DNA from: Enterococcus canis NBRC 100695
GTDB taxonomy: Bacteria; Bacillota; Bacilli; Lactobacillales; Enterococcaceae
NCBI RefSeq assembly: GCF_001544375.1
Contig: NZ_BCQJ01000002.1
Span: forward strand, 339,580 to 403,579
Direction of reading: 5' to 3'
DNA length: 64,000 bases
This document shows, one piece after another, positions 41,127-50,170 of this stretch. The first letter of the stretch is position 1; each line of letters opens with the position of its first letter. The notes beneath the pieces were generated by a model that was not told the DNA's origin, did no database searches, and saw only the letters and a list, made by a program, of their open reading frames with translations. The position numbers and the translations under genes are program-made.

Positions 41127-41145
41127 ATTGAGCGGCCTCCTTTAA

Positions 41146-43803
41146 TTAATCGACTTTGATTTCTTCCATTACGAAACCTTCAATGATGTCATCCACTTTC
41201 ACGTCATTGAATTTTTCTACCATGGCGCCACATTCAAATCCCATGCGGACTTCTTTCACGTCGTCTTTGAAGCGTTTCAGACTTGCTAGGACGCCTTCAT
41301 AGATAACGATTCCGTCACGGATAACACGGACGCCACTGTCGCGGCGGATATAGCCTTCTGTAACGTAACAACCTGCGATGGTGCCGACTTTAGAAACTTT
41401 GAAGGTATCACGAACGACCATTTGGCCGGTAATTTTTTCTTCAAATTCTGGATCCAGCATCCCTTTCATAGCTGTTTCGATTTCTTCGATAGCTTTGTAG
41501 ATGATCCGGTGTAGACGAATGTCCACTTCTTCCGTTTCAGCTTGCTGTTTAGCTTGCGGTGTTGGTCGAACATTAAAGCCAATGATGATTGCATTACTTG
41601 CCGCTGCCAAGGTCACGTCGCTTTCATTGATTGCCCCTACAGCTGAATGGACGATCTTGACGCGTACCCCTTCGACATCGATTTTTTGTAATGAAGCAGC
41701 TAAAGCTTCCGCTGAACCTTGTACGTCAGCTTTGATAATAACGTTAACTTCTTTCAATTCGCCTTCTTTAAGACTTTCGAATAAGTTATCCAAGGTTACT
41801 CGGCTATTGGCAGCTCGTTGTTCTAGCAAGGCCCGTTTAGCCCGTTCTTCACCAGCTGCCCGTGCTGTTTTTTCATCTTCAAAGGTTACAAAACGATCAC
41901 CGGCTTGCGGTACATCATTCAACCCAGTGATTTCCACTGGTGTTGCTGGTCCGGCAGTCTTATCACGACGACCTAGGTCATTAGTCATAACCCGGACACG
42001 TCCGAAAGTATTGCCGACAACGATTGGATCGCCGACTTTCAAGGTACCATTTTGGACTAACAAAGTAGCCACTGGGCCTTTTCCTTTATCTAGACGTGCT
42101 TCGATAACTGTTCCTAAAGCGCGTTGGGTTGGGTCAGCCTTCAAGTCTTCCACTTCCGCAACTAAGAGAATCATTTCCAATAGTTCCTCAATGTTTTGAC
42201 CAAATTTTGCCGAGATTTCTACGAAGATGGTATCGCCACCCCATGATTCAGGAATCAGTTCATATTCACTTAATTCTTGCATCACATGTTGTGGGTTAGC
42301 ACCTGGTTTATCAATCTTATTCACTGCTACGATGATTGGCACATTAGCCGCTTTCGCATGGTTAATGGCTTCGACTGTTTGTGGCATTACCCCATCATCA
42401 GCTGCTACAACTAAGATGGTAATATCCGTGATACTTGCACCCCGAGCCCGCATGCTAGTGAAGGCCGCGTGTCCTGGTGTATCCAAGAATGTGATTGGTT
42501 TGCCGTCGATATCGATTTGGTAAGCCCCAATATGCTGAGTGATTCCGCCCGCTTCGCCACTAGTTACTCGTGAATGACGTAAGGTATCCAACAAGGTTGT
42601 TTTCCCGTGGTCAACGTGTCCCATGATGGTAACAACTGGTGGACGTGGTACTAGGTTTTCTTCGTTGGCTTCTTCGGCTTCAAAGAACTTGTCGATGTCC
42701 GCGATATCCACTTGAACTTTTTCTTGCGATTCCATACCATAATCGGTTGCTAATAATTCAATCGTATCTTTATCTAAGGCTTGGTTTTGGTTGACCATGA
42801 CGCCCATCATAAAGAGTTTTTTGATAATTTCAGCTGGCTCGCGGTGAATCTTCTTAGCGATATCCGCAACGTTCATACCTTCTGTATATTCTAATACATC
42901 TGGTAATTCACGGAATTTACGTGGTGGTACAGCAGGCTTATTGCTTTGTTGCTGTTTCCCTTTTTTGCCTTTTTTGTTGAATTTATTACGGTTTTGATTG
43001 TTACGGTTGTTCCCGAAATTGTTCCGTCCACCTTGGTTGCGGTTTTGACTTTGGTTGCCTTGACCACCTCGGTTTTGGTTGTTACGGTTTTGACCGCCTT
43101 GACCACCGGTACCTGCGTTAGAACGGTTTGCTCCTTGGCTTTGTCCTTGGCCTTGGTTAGTATTTTGATTGCGATTTTGGTTATTTTGTCCACTGGGACG
43201 GTTTTGACTTTGGTTCCCTTGTCCGCCTTGATTTGGACGTGTTTGACCATTTGCGGGGCGGTTTTGGTTTCCTTGATTATTTTGGTTGTTGCGGTTGTTA
43301 GGGCGGTTTTGACCTTGGCTGTTGCGATTTTGATTATTCGCATTATTCGGCCGGTTTTGACTATTGTTTTGCGTCCGGTTTTGGTTTCCTTGATTTTGAC
43401 CTTGGTTAGAATTTTGACCCGCACCTTGAGCTTGGCTTCGGTTGCGGTTTTGATTCTGATTTTGGTTCCCGTTATTGTTAGCGGGACGATTAGTTTGATT
43501 ACGATTTTGGTTGTTCATATGCTCCTGACTACCACCAGCTGGTCGCTGATTGACGTGCGTGGCACGTTGTTGATGGTTTTGTTTATTTTGTTGTGGACCA
43601 TTATTGGATTTCGGTGCTTGTTTGGCACCAGCAGGTCGATTGGCGTTGCCACCAAGGGATTGACGTAGCTTAGCCTCTTCATCACTAGACACGGCGCCCA
43701 TATGGTTCTTGACATTGATCCCCAGTGATTGAGCTTTTTCAACCACATCTTTACTTGATTGGTTAAGCTCCTTTGCTAATTCATAGATTCGTTTTTTCCC
43801 CAT
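41146..43803 (-). CDS. infB: Translation initiation factor IF-2
   Basis: 885 residues. GTPase that places initiator tRNA on the 30S subunit. An IF2 N-terminal domain (1-50) is followed by about 230 residues (55-285) composed almost wholly of Asn, Gln, Arg and Gly. A second IF2-N domain (about 300-350) precedes the G domain with GHVDHGKT (395-402), DTPGHAAF and NKIDKP, then the C-terminal domains that bind fMet-tRNA. The low-complexity part creates long empty reading frames on both strands that are not genes. Part of rimP-nusA-ylxR-ylxQ-infB-rbfA. Confidence 0.98.
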   Translation of the reverse strand: MGKKRIYELAKELNQSSKDVVEKAQSLGINVKNHMGAVSSDEEAKLRQSLGGNANRPAGAKQAPKSNNGPQQNKQNHQQRATHVNQRPAGGSQEHMNNQNRNQTNRPANNNGNQNQNQNRNRSQAQGAGQNSNQGQNQGNQNRTQNNSQNRPNNANNQNRNSQGQNRPNNRNNQNNQGNQNRPANGQTRPNQGGQGNQSQNRPSGQNNQNRNQNTNQGQGQSQGANRSNAGTGGQGGQNRNNQNRGGQGNQSQNRNQGGRNNFGNNRNNQNRNKFNKKGKKGKQQQSNKPAVPPRKFRELPDVLEYTEGMNVADIAKKIHREPAEIIKKLFMMGVMVNQNQALDKDTIELLATDYGMESQEKVQVDIADIDKFFEAEEANEENLVPRPPVVTIMGHVDHGKTTLLDTLRHSRVTSGEAGGITQHIGAYQIDIDGKPITFLDTPGHAAFTSMRARGASITDITILVVAADDGVMPQTVEAINHAKAANVPIIVAVNKIDKPGANPQHVMQELSEYELIPESWGGDTIFVEISAKFGQNIEELLEMILLVAEVEDLKADPTQRALGTVIEARLDKGKGPVATLLVQNGTLKVGDPIVVGNTFGRVRVMTNDLGRRDKTAGPATPVEITGLNDVPQAGDRFVTFEDEKTARAAGEERAKRALLEQRAANSRVTLDNLFESLKEGELKEVNVIIKADVQGSAEALAASLQKIDVEGVRVKIVHSAVGAINESDVTLAAASNAIIIGFNVRPTPQAKQQAETEEVDIRLHRIIYKAIEEIETAMKGMLDPEFEEKITGQMVVRDTFKVSKVGTIAGCYVTEGYIRRDSGVRVIRDGIVIYEGVLASLKRFKDDVKEVRMGFECGAMVEKFNDVKVDDIIEGFVMEEIKVD

Positions 43804-43815
43804 GCAATCACCTTC

Positions 43816-44118
43816 CTAATCTTTGATTAGTTCCTGCAGTTTCTTTGCAAAGCCAGCTTCCATGACACCCACGACCATGCGGGGGCGACCGATTGCTTGA
43901 CTCAATTCCATTTGCGTCACGTTTATCCTGCAAGGAACGTTATAGTAGCTGCATTTATCTTGGATCTTTTTGCGGGTGTTCTCACTAGCATCGGCAGCTA
44001 CGAATGCTAAGCGGCATTTCCCGTTGCGAATGGCTTGGACTGTCAACTCTTCACCAGTGATCAGTTGACCAGCCCGCATCGCTAATCCTAATAGGTTTAG
44101 TGCCTTTTGATCAGTCAT
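43816..44118 (-). CDS. ylxQ: L7Ae-family RNA-binding protein YlxQ
   Basis: 100 residues. L7Ae/L30e/S12e fold, seen in LLGLAMRAGQLITGEELTVQAIRNGKCRLAFVAADAS; members bind kink-turn RNA. ATG at 44118 overlaps the ylxR stop, giving a coupled start; a longer reading to 44157 overlaps ylxR more and is rejected. Sits between nusA-ylxR and infB, as in Bacillus. Confidence 0.93.
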   Translation of the reverse strand: MTDQKALNLLGLAMRAGQLITGEELTVQAIRNGKCRLAFVAADASENTRKKIQDKCSYYNVPCRINVTQMELSQAIGRPRMVVGVMEAGFAKKLQELIKD

Positions 44119-44407
44119 TGGCAAACAGCTCGCGACGGGCTTTTTGATGACTGACATAATCTAACAATTCTTGATAGAACTCGTCAGTTAAAGAAGTCTC
44201 TAGAACTCGGTCCAAAATACGCTTGTCCCAAGCTAGCTGTACTTCCGCTGGTTCAATGGCAACGTAAGCACCGCGTCCTGGCAGTTTACCAGTTGGGTCG
44301 ATGCTAACTTCGCCTTCTTTAGAACGGGTGATCCGCAGCAGTTCTTTCTTTGGCAGCATCTCACCGGTAACCACCGATTTACGTAAAGGAATTTTGCGTT
44401 TTTTCAT
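44111..44407 (-). CDS. ylxR: YlxR/RnpM family RNA-binding protein
   Basis: 98 residues, DUF448 fold: RKSVVTGEMLPKKELLRITRSKEGEVSIDPTGKLPGRGAYV. In Bacillus the protein (RnpM) modulates RNase P. It lies 15 bases after nusA and overlaps ylxQ by 8 bases. Confidence 0.94.
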   Translation of the reverse strand: MKKRKIPLRKSVVTGEMLPKKELLRITRSKEGEVSIDPTGKLPGRGAYVAIEPAEVQLAWDKRILDRVLETSLTDEFYQELLDYVSHQKARRELFAND

Positions 44408-44422
44408 ACCACAGTCCTCCTT

Positions 44423-45610
44423 TTATTCTTGCTCTGGCGCTTCGGTTTCAAGTGTTTCTTGGTCTTTTTCCATGTTTTCATAGTCATCGCCAGTCATATC
44501 ATTTTCCACGATGGCTTCATCATACACTTCAGTTTCATCCACATAGTCGCCGTCATTTGCTTGCGCATAATGAGCTTCCATATCAGATTCAGACTTGATA
44601 TCGATTTTGTAGTTAGTCAATTTGGCTGCTAAGCGGGCATTTTGACCGCGTTTACCAATAGCTAAGCTCAATTGATAATCTGGCACGACTACAGTGCAAG
44701 CTCTTGGGTTAGCTGCGTCAAAAATGACATCTTCTACTTGTGCAGGATTCAACGCGTTGGCAATAAAGACAGCTGGGTCTTCATTCCATTCTACGATATC
44801 CAAGTTTTCACCTTTCAATTCATTCACAATGGCTTGAACCCGTTGGCCTTTAGGTCCCACACAGGTTCCTACTGGATCAACGTTAGGATCATTAGAGCGC
44901 ACCGCTACTTTAGAACGGTCGCCAGCTTCGCGGGCAATGCTCACGATTTCGACGATTCCATCATAAACTTCTGGCACTTCTTGTTCAAACAAGCGTTTCA
45001 AAAGGTCTGGATGGCTCCGACTAACAAAAACTTGCGGGCCTTTTGACGTATTTTCCACCCGTGACACGTAAACCTTAATACGGTCATGAGGTTGGTAAAA
45101 CTCATTAGGCATTTGGTCTTGCTTCGATAAGACGGCTTCGATTTTGCCTAAGTTCACGTAGATATACCGGCGATCTTGGCGTTCAACAATCCCTTGCATA
45201 ATGTCTTTTTCGTATTCGCTGAATTCGTTATAAATGATTGTACGTTCCGCTTCCCGAACCCGTTGCAAAATAACTTGCTTCGCTGTTTGCGCAGCGATAC
45301 GGCCAAAATCTTTTGGCGTTACTTCAAAACGAATCGTGTCGCCAATCTCATAAGCTGGATTGATCAATAAAGCATCCTTTAAAGATACTTCCAGTTGTGA
45401 ATCCATTACCTCTTCTGTTACTTCTTTCACTGCGTAGACGTGGATGTTGCCTTTCTTTTGGTCGAATTCGACTTCGACGTTTTGAGCTTGTCCGTAATGT
45501 CTCTTGTAGGCCGAAACCAAAGCAGCTTCCAGCGCATCGATCACGATCTCTTTAGAAATCCCTTTTTCAGCCTCCAATGCGTCTAAGGCGTTCAGCATTT
45601 CTTTACTCAT
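44423..45610 (-). CDS. nusA: Transcription termination/antitermination factor NusA
   Basis: 395 residues. N-terminal RNA-polymerase-binding domain, S1 domain (about 135-200, MQGIVERQDRRYIYVNLGK), two KH domains (VGPKGQRVQAIVNEL and AIGKRGQNARLA), and an acidic tail of about 50 residues in place of the proteobacterial repeats. It binds RNA polymerase and strengthens pausing at weak terminators. ATG follows AGGAGG. The terminator-like hairpin in the leader of this operon may be its own feedback target. Confidence 0.98.
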   Translation of the reverse strand: MSKEMLNALDALEAEKGISKEIVIDALEAALVSAYKRHYGQAQNVEVEFDQKKGNIHVYAVKEVTEEVMDSQLEVSLKDALLINPAYEIGDTIRFEVTPKDFGRIAAQTAKQVILQRVREAERTIIYNEFSEYEKDIMQGIVERQDRRYIYVNLGKIEAVLSKQDQMPNEFYQPHDRIKVYVSRVENTSKGPQVFVSRSHPDLLKRLFEQEVPEVYDGIVEIVSIAREAGDRSKVAVRSNDPNVDPVGTCVGPKGQRVQAIVNELKGENLDIVEWNEDPAVFIANALNPAQVEDVIFDAANPRACTVVVPDYQLSLAIGKRGQNARLAAKLTNYKIDIKSESDMEAHYAQANDGDYVDETEVYDEAIVENDMTGDDYENMEKDQETLETEAPEQE

Positions 45611-45637
45611 GAATTATTTTCCTCCTGTGAATAACGC

Positions 45638-46111
45638 TTAAAATTGAATCGCATGACGGGCCTTCGCGATGTTTTTTCGCGGAATCGTCACCGTCGTTTC
45701 TCTTGTTTTGATCCGGATCTTTAAGACTAGCTCTTCTGCCTCTAGCTTTTCTAAAAAGCCTTCATACATTTTACTGCCGTCCACCGGTTGGTACAAGGAG
45801 ACGTGGATATATTCACCAACAGCCTTTTCATAATCGCTCTCTTTCTTCAAAGGGCGTTCTGCCCCTGGAGAAGACACCTCTAGGAAATAAGCTTGGGGAA
45901 TTGGATCAGGATCCATAGCATCCAATTTCTCACTTAAGCGTTCACTGACAAACGCACATTCCTCAATGTCAATTCCGCCTTCTTTATCAATGAACACACG
46001 TAAAAACCAGCTTTTACCTTCTTTTACAAATTCAACTTCCACAAGTTCAAAGTGTTGTTCATCCAAAATAGGCATCACTAACTCCGTCACTGTTTCAACG
46101 ACACTGCTCAA
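45638..46111 (-). CDS. rimP: Ribosome maturation factor RimP
   Basis: 157 residues. Needed for 30S assembly. Typical [54 protein letters not shown] and [11 protein letters not shown]. Start is TTG with AGGAGG 8 bases upstream. First gene of the nusA-infB operon. Confidence 0.96.
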   Translation of the reverse strand: MSSVVETVTELVMPILDEQHFELVEVEFVKEGKSWFLRVFIDKEGGIDIEECAFVSERLSEKLDAMDPDPIPQAYFLEVSSPGAERPLKKESDYEKAVGEYIHVSLYQPVDGSKMYEGFLEKLEAEELVLKIRIKTRETTVTIPRKNIAKARHAIQF

Positions 46112-46142
46112 AAAATTCGCCTCCTTTAGAACCTAGTCCATT

Positions 46143-46171
46143 AAAAAGAGTGAGCAGAAATCCGCTCACTC
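46143..46171 (-). terminator. Terminator-like hairpin in the rimP-nusA leader
   Basis: GAGTGAGC pairs with GCTCACTC (extendable by two inner pairs), then TTTTT. It lies between the probable promoter (46197-46225) and rimP, so it is inside the leader RNA. It may also stop transcripts coming from lrgAB. Confidence 0.75.
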
Positions 46172-46196
46172 CGACATAGGTATCATTACTGTTGTT

Positions 46197-46225
46197 AGAA
46201 TAACATACTTTTCATGAAAATTCAA
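46197..46225 (-). promoter_or_regulatory. Promoter of the rimP-nusA-infB operon
   Basis: TTGAAT (46220-46225), 17-base spacer, TATTCT (46197-46202) on the minus strand. Confidence 0.6.
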
Positions 46226-46292
46226 GAAAGTCGCCATTCTTAAGACATTTCTCATTTTCTTAAGGATTACGCTAACACGTGGCTAATCTTGT

Positions 46293-46976
46293 TTAAATCC
46301 CAATCATGGTGGCAAACAGTGGTACGACAATCACAGTGATAACCCCCACCACGACGACTGAGATACTCGCCATGGCAGCTTCCGTTTCCCCCATCTCTAA
46401 ACCTACCGCTACGCCTAATGCATGACCGGCTGCTCCTAGTGCTAACCCTTTGGCGATGGGGTTCTCAATTTTGAACCACTTTAATACAACCCGGCCTAAG
46501 GCATAGACTAACACCCCGTTGAAGATCACGGAAAAAGCGGTAATAGCGGAAACGCCGCCAATTGATTGGGATAAAGGAACCGCGATGGCGGTGGTAGAAG
46601 CTTGTGGCAATAGGGAAGCGATAATTGCGTCGTCCATGTGAATCAACTTGCCAGCTAACACGACGGCGACCACGGAGCCAAAGGAACCGATGGTAATGGC
46701 AGTCATGATCTCTAACCAATATTTCTTTAGAACATCACGCTTTTTATATAAAGGAATTGCAAAGGCAATCGTCGCAGGTTCCAAAAAGAAACTGATGATT
46801 TTCCCGCCTTGGTTGTAATCGTCATAGCTAATACCGGTAACTTTCAAAACTAACACACCCAATATCATCGCCACAAAAAGCGGTGTGAAGAGGAAGAAAC
46901 CCTTCGTCTTTTTGAACAAAAACGTGCCGATTCCAAAAACAACTAATGAAATGATAATACCAACATAAGGGGTCAT
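46293..46976 (-). CDS. lrgB: LrgB-family antiholin-like membrane protein
   Basis: 227 residues, LrgB/CidB family with about six membrane segments; conserved [17 protein letters not shown] and [44 protein letters not shown]. Works with LrgA in control of murein hydrolase activity and lysis; recent work also ties the family to pyruvate or glycolate transport. Its ATG overlaps the lrgA stop by 4 bases. Confidence 0.94.
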   Translation of the reverse strand: MTPYVGIIISLVVFGIGTFLFKKTKGFFLFTPLFVAMILGVLVLKVTGISYDDYNQGGKIISFFLEPATIAFAIPLYKKRDVLKKYWLEIMTAITIGSFGSVVAVVLAGKLIHMDDAIIASLLPQASTTAIAVPLSQSIGGVSAITAFSVIFNGVLVYALGRVVLKWFKIENPIAKGLALGAAGHALGVAVGLEMGETEAAMASISVVVVGVITVIVVPLFATMIGI

Positions 46977-47392
46977 GACCGTACCTCCTTCGCTTCTTTC
47001 GCGATGGTACCGGCTTCAGTTTTACGACGGCTGAGGGAGTCTTTGACATGTAATAAAAAGGCAGCTGACCACCCGGTAGTGCCTAGCAACGCCAAGGTGG
47101 CGACCAAAATAACAAAAATAATCTGGATACCAGCACTTTGCATAATCCCTAAAGAATTGATTAAGGAAATTCCAGAAGGCACGAATAGGAAAGTAATTAC
47201 ATTAGATAAGCTGTTAGCTAAGCCTTCCACTTGCTCCAAGCGAATGATTTTTGTCGATAAGGCGGTAAATAATAGAATCAAGCCAATCACAGAGGCTGGA
47301 ATCGGGATTGGCGATAAGAACGCTAGTCCATTGGCAAGTAGCATAATCAATGCGTAAATAAAGGCTTGGTACAAAAAAGAATAAGTTTTCAT
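46973..47392 (-). CDS. lrgA: LrgA-family antiholin-like protein
   Basis: 139 residues, CidA/LrgA holin-like family with four membrane segments ([28 protein letters not shown] and following) and a basic C-terminus. The ATG at 47392 has AAGGG upstream; the longer reading to 47635 runs into lytR and is rejected. First gene of lrgAB, downstream of lytSR, its expected activator system. Confidence 0.94.
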   Translation of the reverse strand: MKTYSFLYQAFIYALIMLLANGLAFLSPIPIPASVIGLILLFTALSTKIIRLEQVEGLANSLSNVITFLFVPSGISLINSLGIMQSAGIQIIFVILVATLALLGTTGWSAAFLLHVKDSLSRRKTEAGTIAKEAKEVRS

Positions 47393-47426
47393 TGATAAAA
47401 CATCCCTTCGTTTTTTTCTTGCCCTT

Positions 47427-47432
47427 AGTATA
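47427..47432 (-). promoter_or_regulatory. -10 element of lrgAB
   Basis: TATACT on the minus strand, 35 bases before lrgA, with no good -35, as expected for an activator-dependent promoter. Confidence 0.5.
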
Positions 47433-47458
47433 GAATGATACGGCTTACAATAGCGTTG

Positions 47459-47480
47459 TTTGGCCGTTAAATGCGCCAAA
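47459..47480. promoter_or_regulatory. Candidate LytR binding site
   Basis: Inverted repeat TTTGGC-N10-GCCAAA centred about 40 bases upstream of the lrgAB -10. Position suits an activator; the assignment to LytR is inferred from the neighbouring genes. Confidence 0.4.
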
Positions 47481-47494
47481 TTATTCCCTAAATG

Positions 47495-47527
47495 CAAAAA
47501 AAGCTTCCTCAAATACCTTGAGGAAAC
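47495..47527 (-). terminator. Terminator of lytSR
   Basis: TTTCCTCAA pairs with TTGAGGAA around a short loop and is followed by CTTTTTTT on the minus strand, overlapping the end of lytR. Confidence 0.85.
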
Positions 47528-47532
47528 TTCTC

Positions 47533-48255
47533 TTAATCTAGACCTAGTGTTTCTTTTAGAATTTTGATATAGGAACGACTGACGGGTACCTTGGCGCCAT
47601 TCTCTAAAGTTACTTGTAGCGTGTGATTGAACCACGGCTGAATTTCTTGAACTTTGGTCACATTCAAAATGAAGCTGCGGTGAGTTTTTAAAAACAAATC
47701 CGCTGGTAGTTTTTGCTCCAAGTGGGTCAAGCTACCCGACATGTGATAAGTTTGTTCCTTGGTAACGATACTCAATTGTTTTTCTTCCACCGAAACCAAA
47801 TAAATGTCCTCTGGCGCTACTAAATAAATACGGTCCTCTCCTTGAATAGGGATTGCCTCGCGTTTTTTAGGTCCCTTCTCCAATGGCGCAGGTGGTTGCA
47901 GCTGGGTCACCGCCTTATCCAACACTTGCTGGATTCGTTCTTCTTCAAAGGGCTTTAAGACATAGTCCCGGGCATTAACTTGAAAGGCCTGTACGCCATA
48001 TTCATCATAAGCGGTAGCAAAAATCAAATAAGGCGGTTGGCTAAAACGGGTCAACTTTTCCGCCAACTCAAAGCCATTTTCATCAGTCAGATGGATATCC
48101 AAAAACAAGACATCCGGGCGCTGCTCCAGCATGGCAGCTAGCGCCTCTTCTATCGACTCGGCCTCTGCTACTGACGTAACTTGGGCGTGCTGCCCCACTA
48201 AATAATGCAACTCCTCACGAGCTAAAGGCTCGTCATCCACGATCAATACGTGCAT
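47533..48255 (-). CDS. lytR: LytR-type response regulator (LytTR)
   Basis: 240 residues. Receiver domain with DDEPLAREE and the phospho-acceptor aspartate in DVLFLDIHLTDENG; C-terminal LytTR DNA-binding domain (IYLVAPEDIYLVSVEEKQLSIVT ... FLKTHRSFILNVTKVQEIQPWF). ATG at 48255 follows AGGAG by 8 bases and overlaps the lytS end by 23 bases. Expected to activate lrgAB next door. Confidence 0.95.
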   Translation of the reverse strand: MHVLIVDDEPLAREELHYLVGQHAQVTSVAEAESIEEALAAMLEQRPDVLFLDIHLTDENGFELAEKLTRFSQPPYLIFATAYDEYGVQAFQVNARDYVLKPFEEERIQQVLDKAVTQLQPPAPLEKGPKKREAIPIQGEDRIYLVAPEDIYLVSVEEKQLSIVTKEQTYHMSGSLTHLEQKLPADLFLKTHRSFILNVTKVQEIQPWFNHTLQVTLENGAKVPVSRSYIKILKETLGLD

Positions 48256-50002
48256 CCTGTTCACTCCTGACTGGGAAAGATAAGGTAAAACGAGCACCAC
48301 CATCTGAGCGGTTCTCTGCTTTTAACACGGCTTGACTGCCATATAAATTACGCAGTCGTTTTTCGAGATTCTCTAGAGCTGTCCCGGTACCCCGCTCTGA
48401 CGAAACGGCCTGCTTGCCTAATAAAACCAGACGTTCCGGTGCAATCCCTTGCCCATTATCAGTGACCGTGATTTTTAACTGTTCAGCGTCTTTTGTGATT
48501 ACGACATCAACTTGGTTGTCTTCCTTCCGACTACCAAAGGCATGTTTGATGGTGTTTTCTACTAAAATCTGAACGGCGTAAGGCGGGACTGGCACCTCGA
48601 CTGCTGTGGGTGCCACTTCAAAGTTGACTTGATAACGATCGGGAAAACGGGCTTGTTCGAGAGACAAGTAAGCAGCTACTTGCTGCAATTCTTGCGACAA
48701 AGGAATCTGCGTCTGCCGCGCCCCTTGCAAATTCCCGCGAAAATAAGTACTTAGCTGTAAGAGCAATTTGCGGGCTTGTTCGCTATTTTTACGCATCAAA
48801 GCCGAAATCGTGTTAATGGCATTGAAAAAGAAATGCGGATTGACCTGCGCCTGTAACGACTTGATCTCTGCATCCTTTAAAAGCTGCGATTGCTGCTCCG
48901 CTTCGCCTAAGGCAATCTGGGAAGAAAAAATCGTCCCTAATCCCTCCGCCAGTTGTTCTTCCACATGAGTTAGCTGACTTTGCTGGGTAAAATACATTTT
49001 CAAGGTGCCTACGATGCGCTGATGGGCAAATAGTGGAATCACGATTGCGGCTGCCAAGGGACAGTCAGGGTGTGAACAGCCAATCTCTGATTTAGAATGA
49101 GCAATCGTCATTTCGCCAGTCCTTAGAACCCGTTTAGATAACTCTGTAATCACTTCAATCTCAGGGATGTGATGGTCGCTTCCCGCCCCAACATGTGCCA
49201 AAATGCGGTGGGTATCGGTGATACTAATGGCGCTGACTTTTGTATAATGCTGAATGATAGCGGCTACTTTCTGGCTAGGACCTTCTTTCAAGCCTTCACG
49301 AAAATACGGCAGAGTCTGAGCTGCCAAAGCCAGCACATCATGGGTCTGGACGGCCTTCGCTTGCTCTTCTTGATTCAGCGTGGTAGTGAGGATCGACATA
49401 AAAATAAAGGTCCCGATACTATTTAAAAGAATCATGGGTAGCGCAATCAGGCGTAATAAACTGACGCCTTCCGCTAAACTACCACTGAAAAATAAGACAA
49501 AGGACATTTGGATTGTTTCCATTAGCGCTCCCACCAAAACCGCTGGCACCGCCGCTGGAAAAGTCTGTTGCTGCGTTAAACGACGGCCAAGCCAGCCTGA
49601 CAACAGCCCCACCAGTAAAGAGGAAGGCACATAAAACAAACTAGCCCCGCCCCCTTGAATAAAACGGTGCAAGCCGGCAATCAAGCCGACGCCCCCACCC
49701 ACGACAGGACCACCTACTAAGCCAGCTACTCCAATCACTAAAGTGCGGGTATTGGCAATTGAGGCATTAGCTGCTAAGTTGGTCAAAATATTGCTGGGAA
49801 CAATTTGATTCTCCGTAATTTCGATGCCGGTAAAATTAGAAATGATAGCAAACACACCGAAAATCAGCATCAATTGAACTTTAGACGACCATTTATTACG
49901 ACTCAACAAAACTTTTTTAAAATAAGGGACATTCACTAATAAAAAGGCCAATAAGATGATCAAGCCGACGCGCTCCATCATCAAAATAAATAAATCAAAC
50001 AT
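48233..50002 (-). CDS. lytS: LytS-type sensor histidine kinase
   Basis: 589 residues. Five or six N-terminal membrane segments form the 5TM-LYT sensor (residues about 1-195), then a GAF domain (about 225-350), the His_kinase phospho-acceptor motif QVNPHFFFNAINTISALMRK and an ATPase domain with LVENTIKHAF and DNGQGIAPE. Family members sense membrane potential or surface stress. ATG at 50002 follows GAGGAG by 8 bases; a GTG at 50011 is the alternative. Confidence 0.95.
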   Translation of the reverse strand: MFDLFILMMERVGLIILLAFLLVNVPYFKKVLLSRNKWSSKVQLMLIFGVFAIISNFTGIEITENQIVPSNILTNLAANASIANTRTLVIGVAGLVGGPVVGGGVGLIAGLHRFIQGGGASLFYVPSSLLVGLLSGWLGRRLTQQQTFPAAVPAVLVGALMETIQMSFVLFFSGSLAEGVSLLRLIALPMILLNSIGTFIFMSILTTTLNQEEQAKAVQTHDVLALAAQTLPYFREGLKEGPSQKVAAIIQHYTKVSAISITDTHRILAHVGAGSDHHIPEIEVITELSKRVLRTGEMTIAHSKSEIGCSHPDCPLAAAIVIPLFAHQRIVGTLKMYFTQQSQLTHVEEQLAEGLGTIFSSQIALGEAEQQSQLLKDAEIKSLQAQVNPHFFFNAINTISALMRKNSEQARKLLLQLSTYFRGNLQGARQTQIPLSQELQQVAAYLSLEQARFPDRYQVNFEVAPTAVEVPVPPYAVQILVENTIKHAFGSRKEDNQVDVVITKDAEQLKITVTDNGQGIAPERLVLLGKQAVSSERGTGTALENLEKRLRNLYGSQAVLKAENRSDGGARFTLSFPVRSEQDARIDRG

Positions 50003-50085
50003 GGACTTCACTCCTCATTAGCCACTATACCGATAATTGCAGAATCTCACAAGTGCAGAAACTCAAGGGAATCTGTCCCAAATTG

Positions 50086-50132
50086 AACAAAAAGAATCGG
50101 AGACACCACTCAAAAAGTTATGTCTCCGATTC
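50086..50132 (-). terminator. Terminator of polC
   Basis: GAATCGGAGACA pairs perfectly with TGTCTCCGATTC (12 pairs, 15-base loop), then TTTTTGTT on the minus strand. Confidence 0.9.
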
Positions 50133-50170
50133 TGTCCGAATAAATAGTGGAAGCAGAAGCAACCTCTTCC

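Noticed and set aside
42891..43424. Minus-strand alternative frame of 177 codons within infB, rich in Lys and Thr
   Set aside because: Out-of-frame reading of the same repetitive tract.
42946..43668. Plus-strand frame of 240 codons within infB, rich in Leu, Val, Ile and Thr
   Set aside because: It is the antisense shadow of the Asn/Gln/Arg low-complexity part of IF-2; codons for those residues read as hydrophobic ones on the other strand. No ribosome site or known family.
47393..47635. N-terminal extension of LrgA by 81 residues
   Set aside because: It would run through the lytR end and its terminator; the basic leader is unlike any LrgA.
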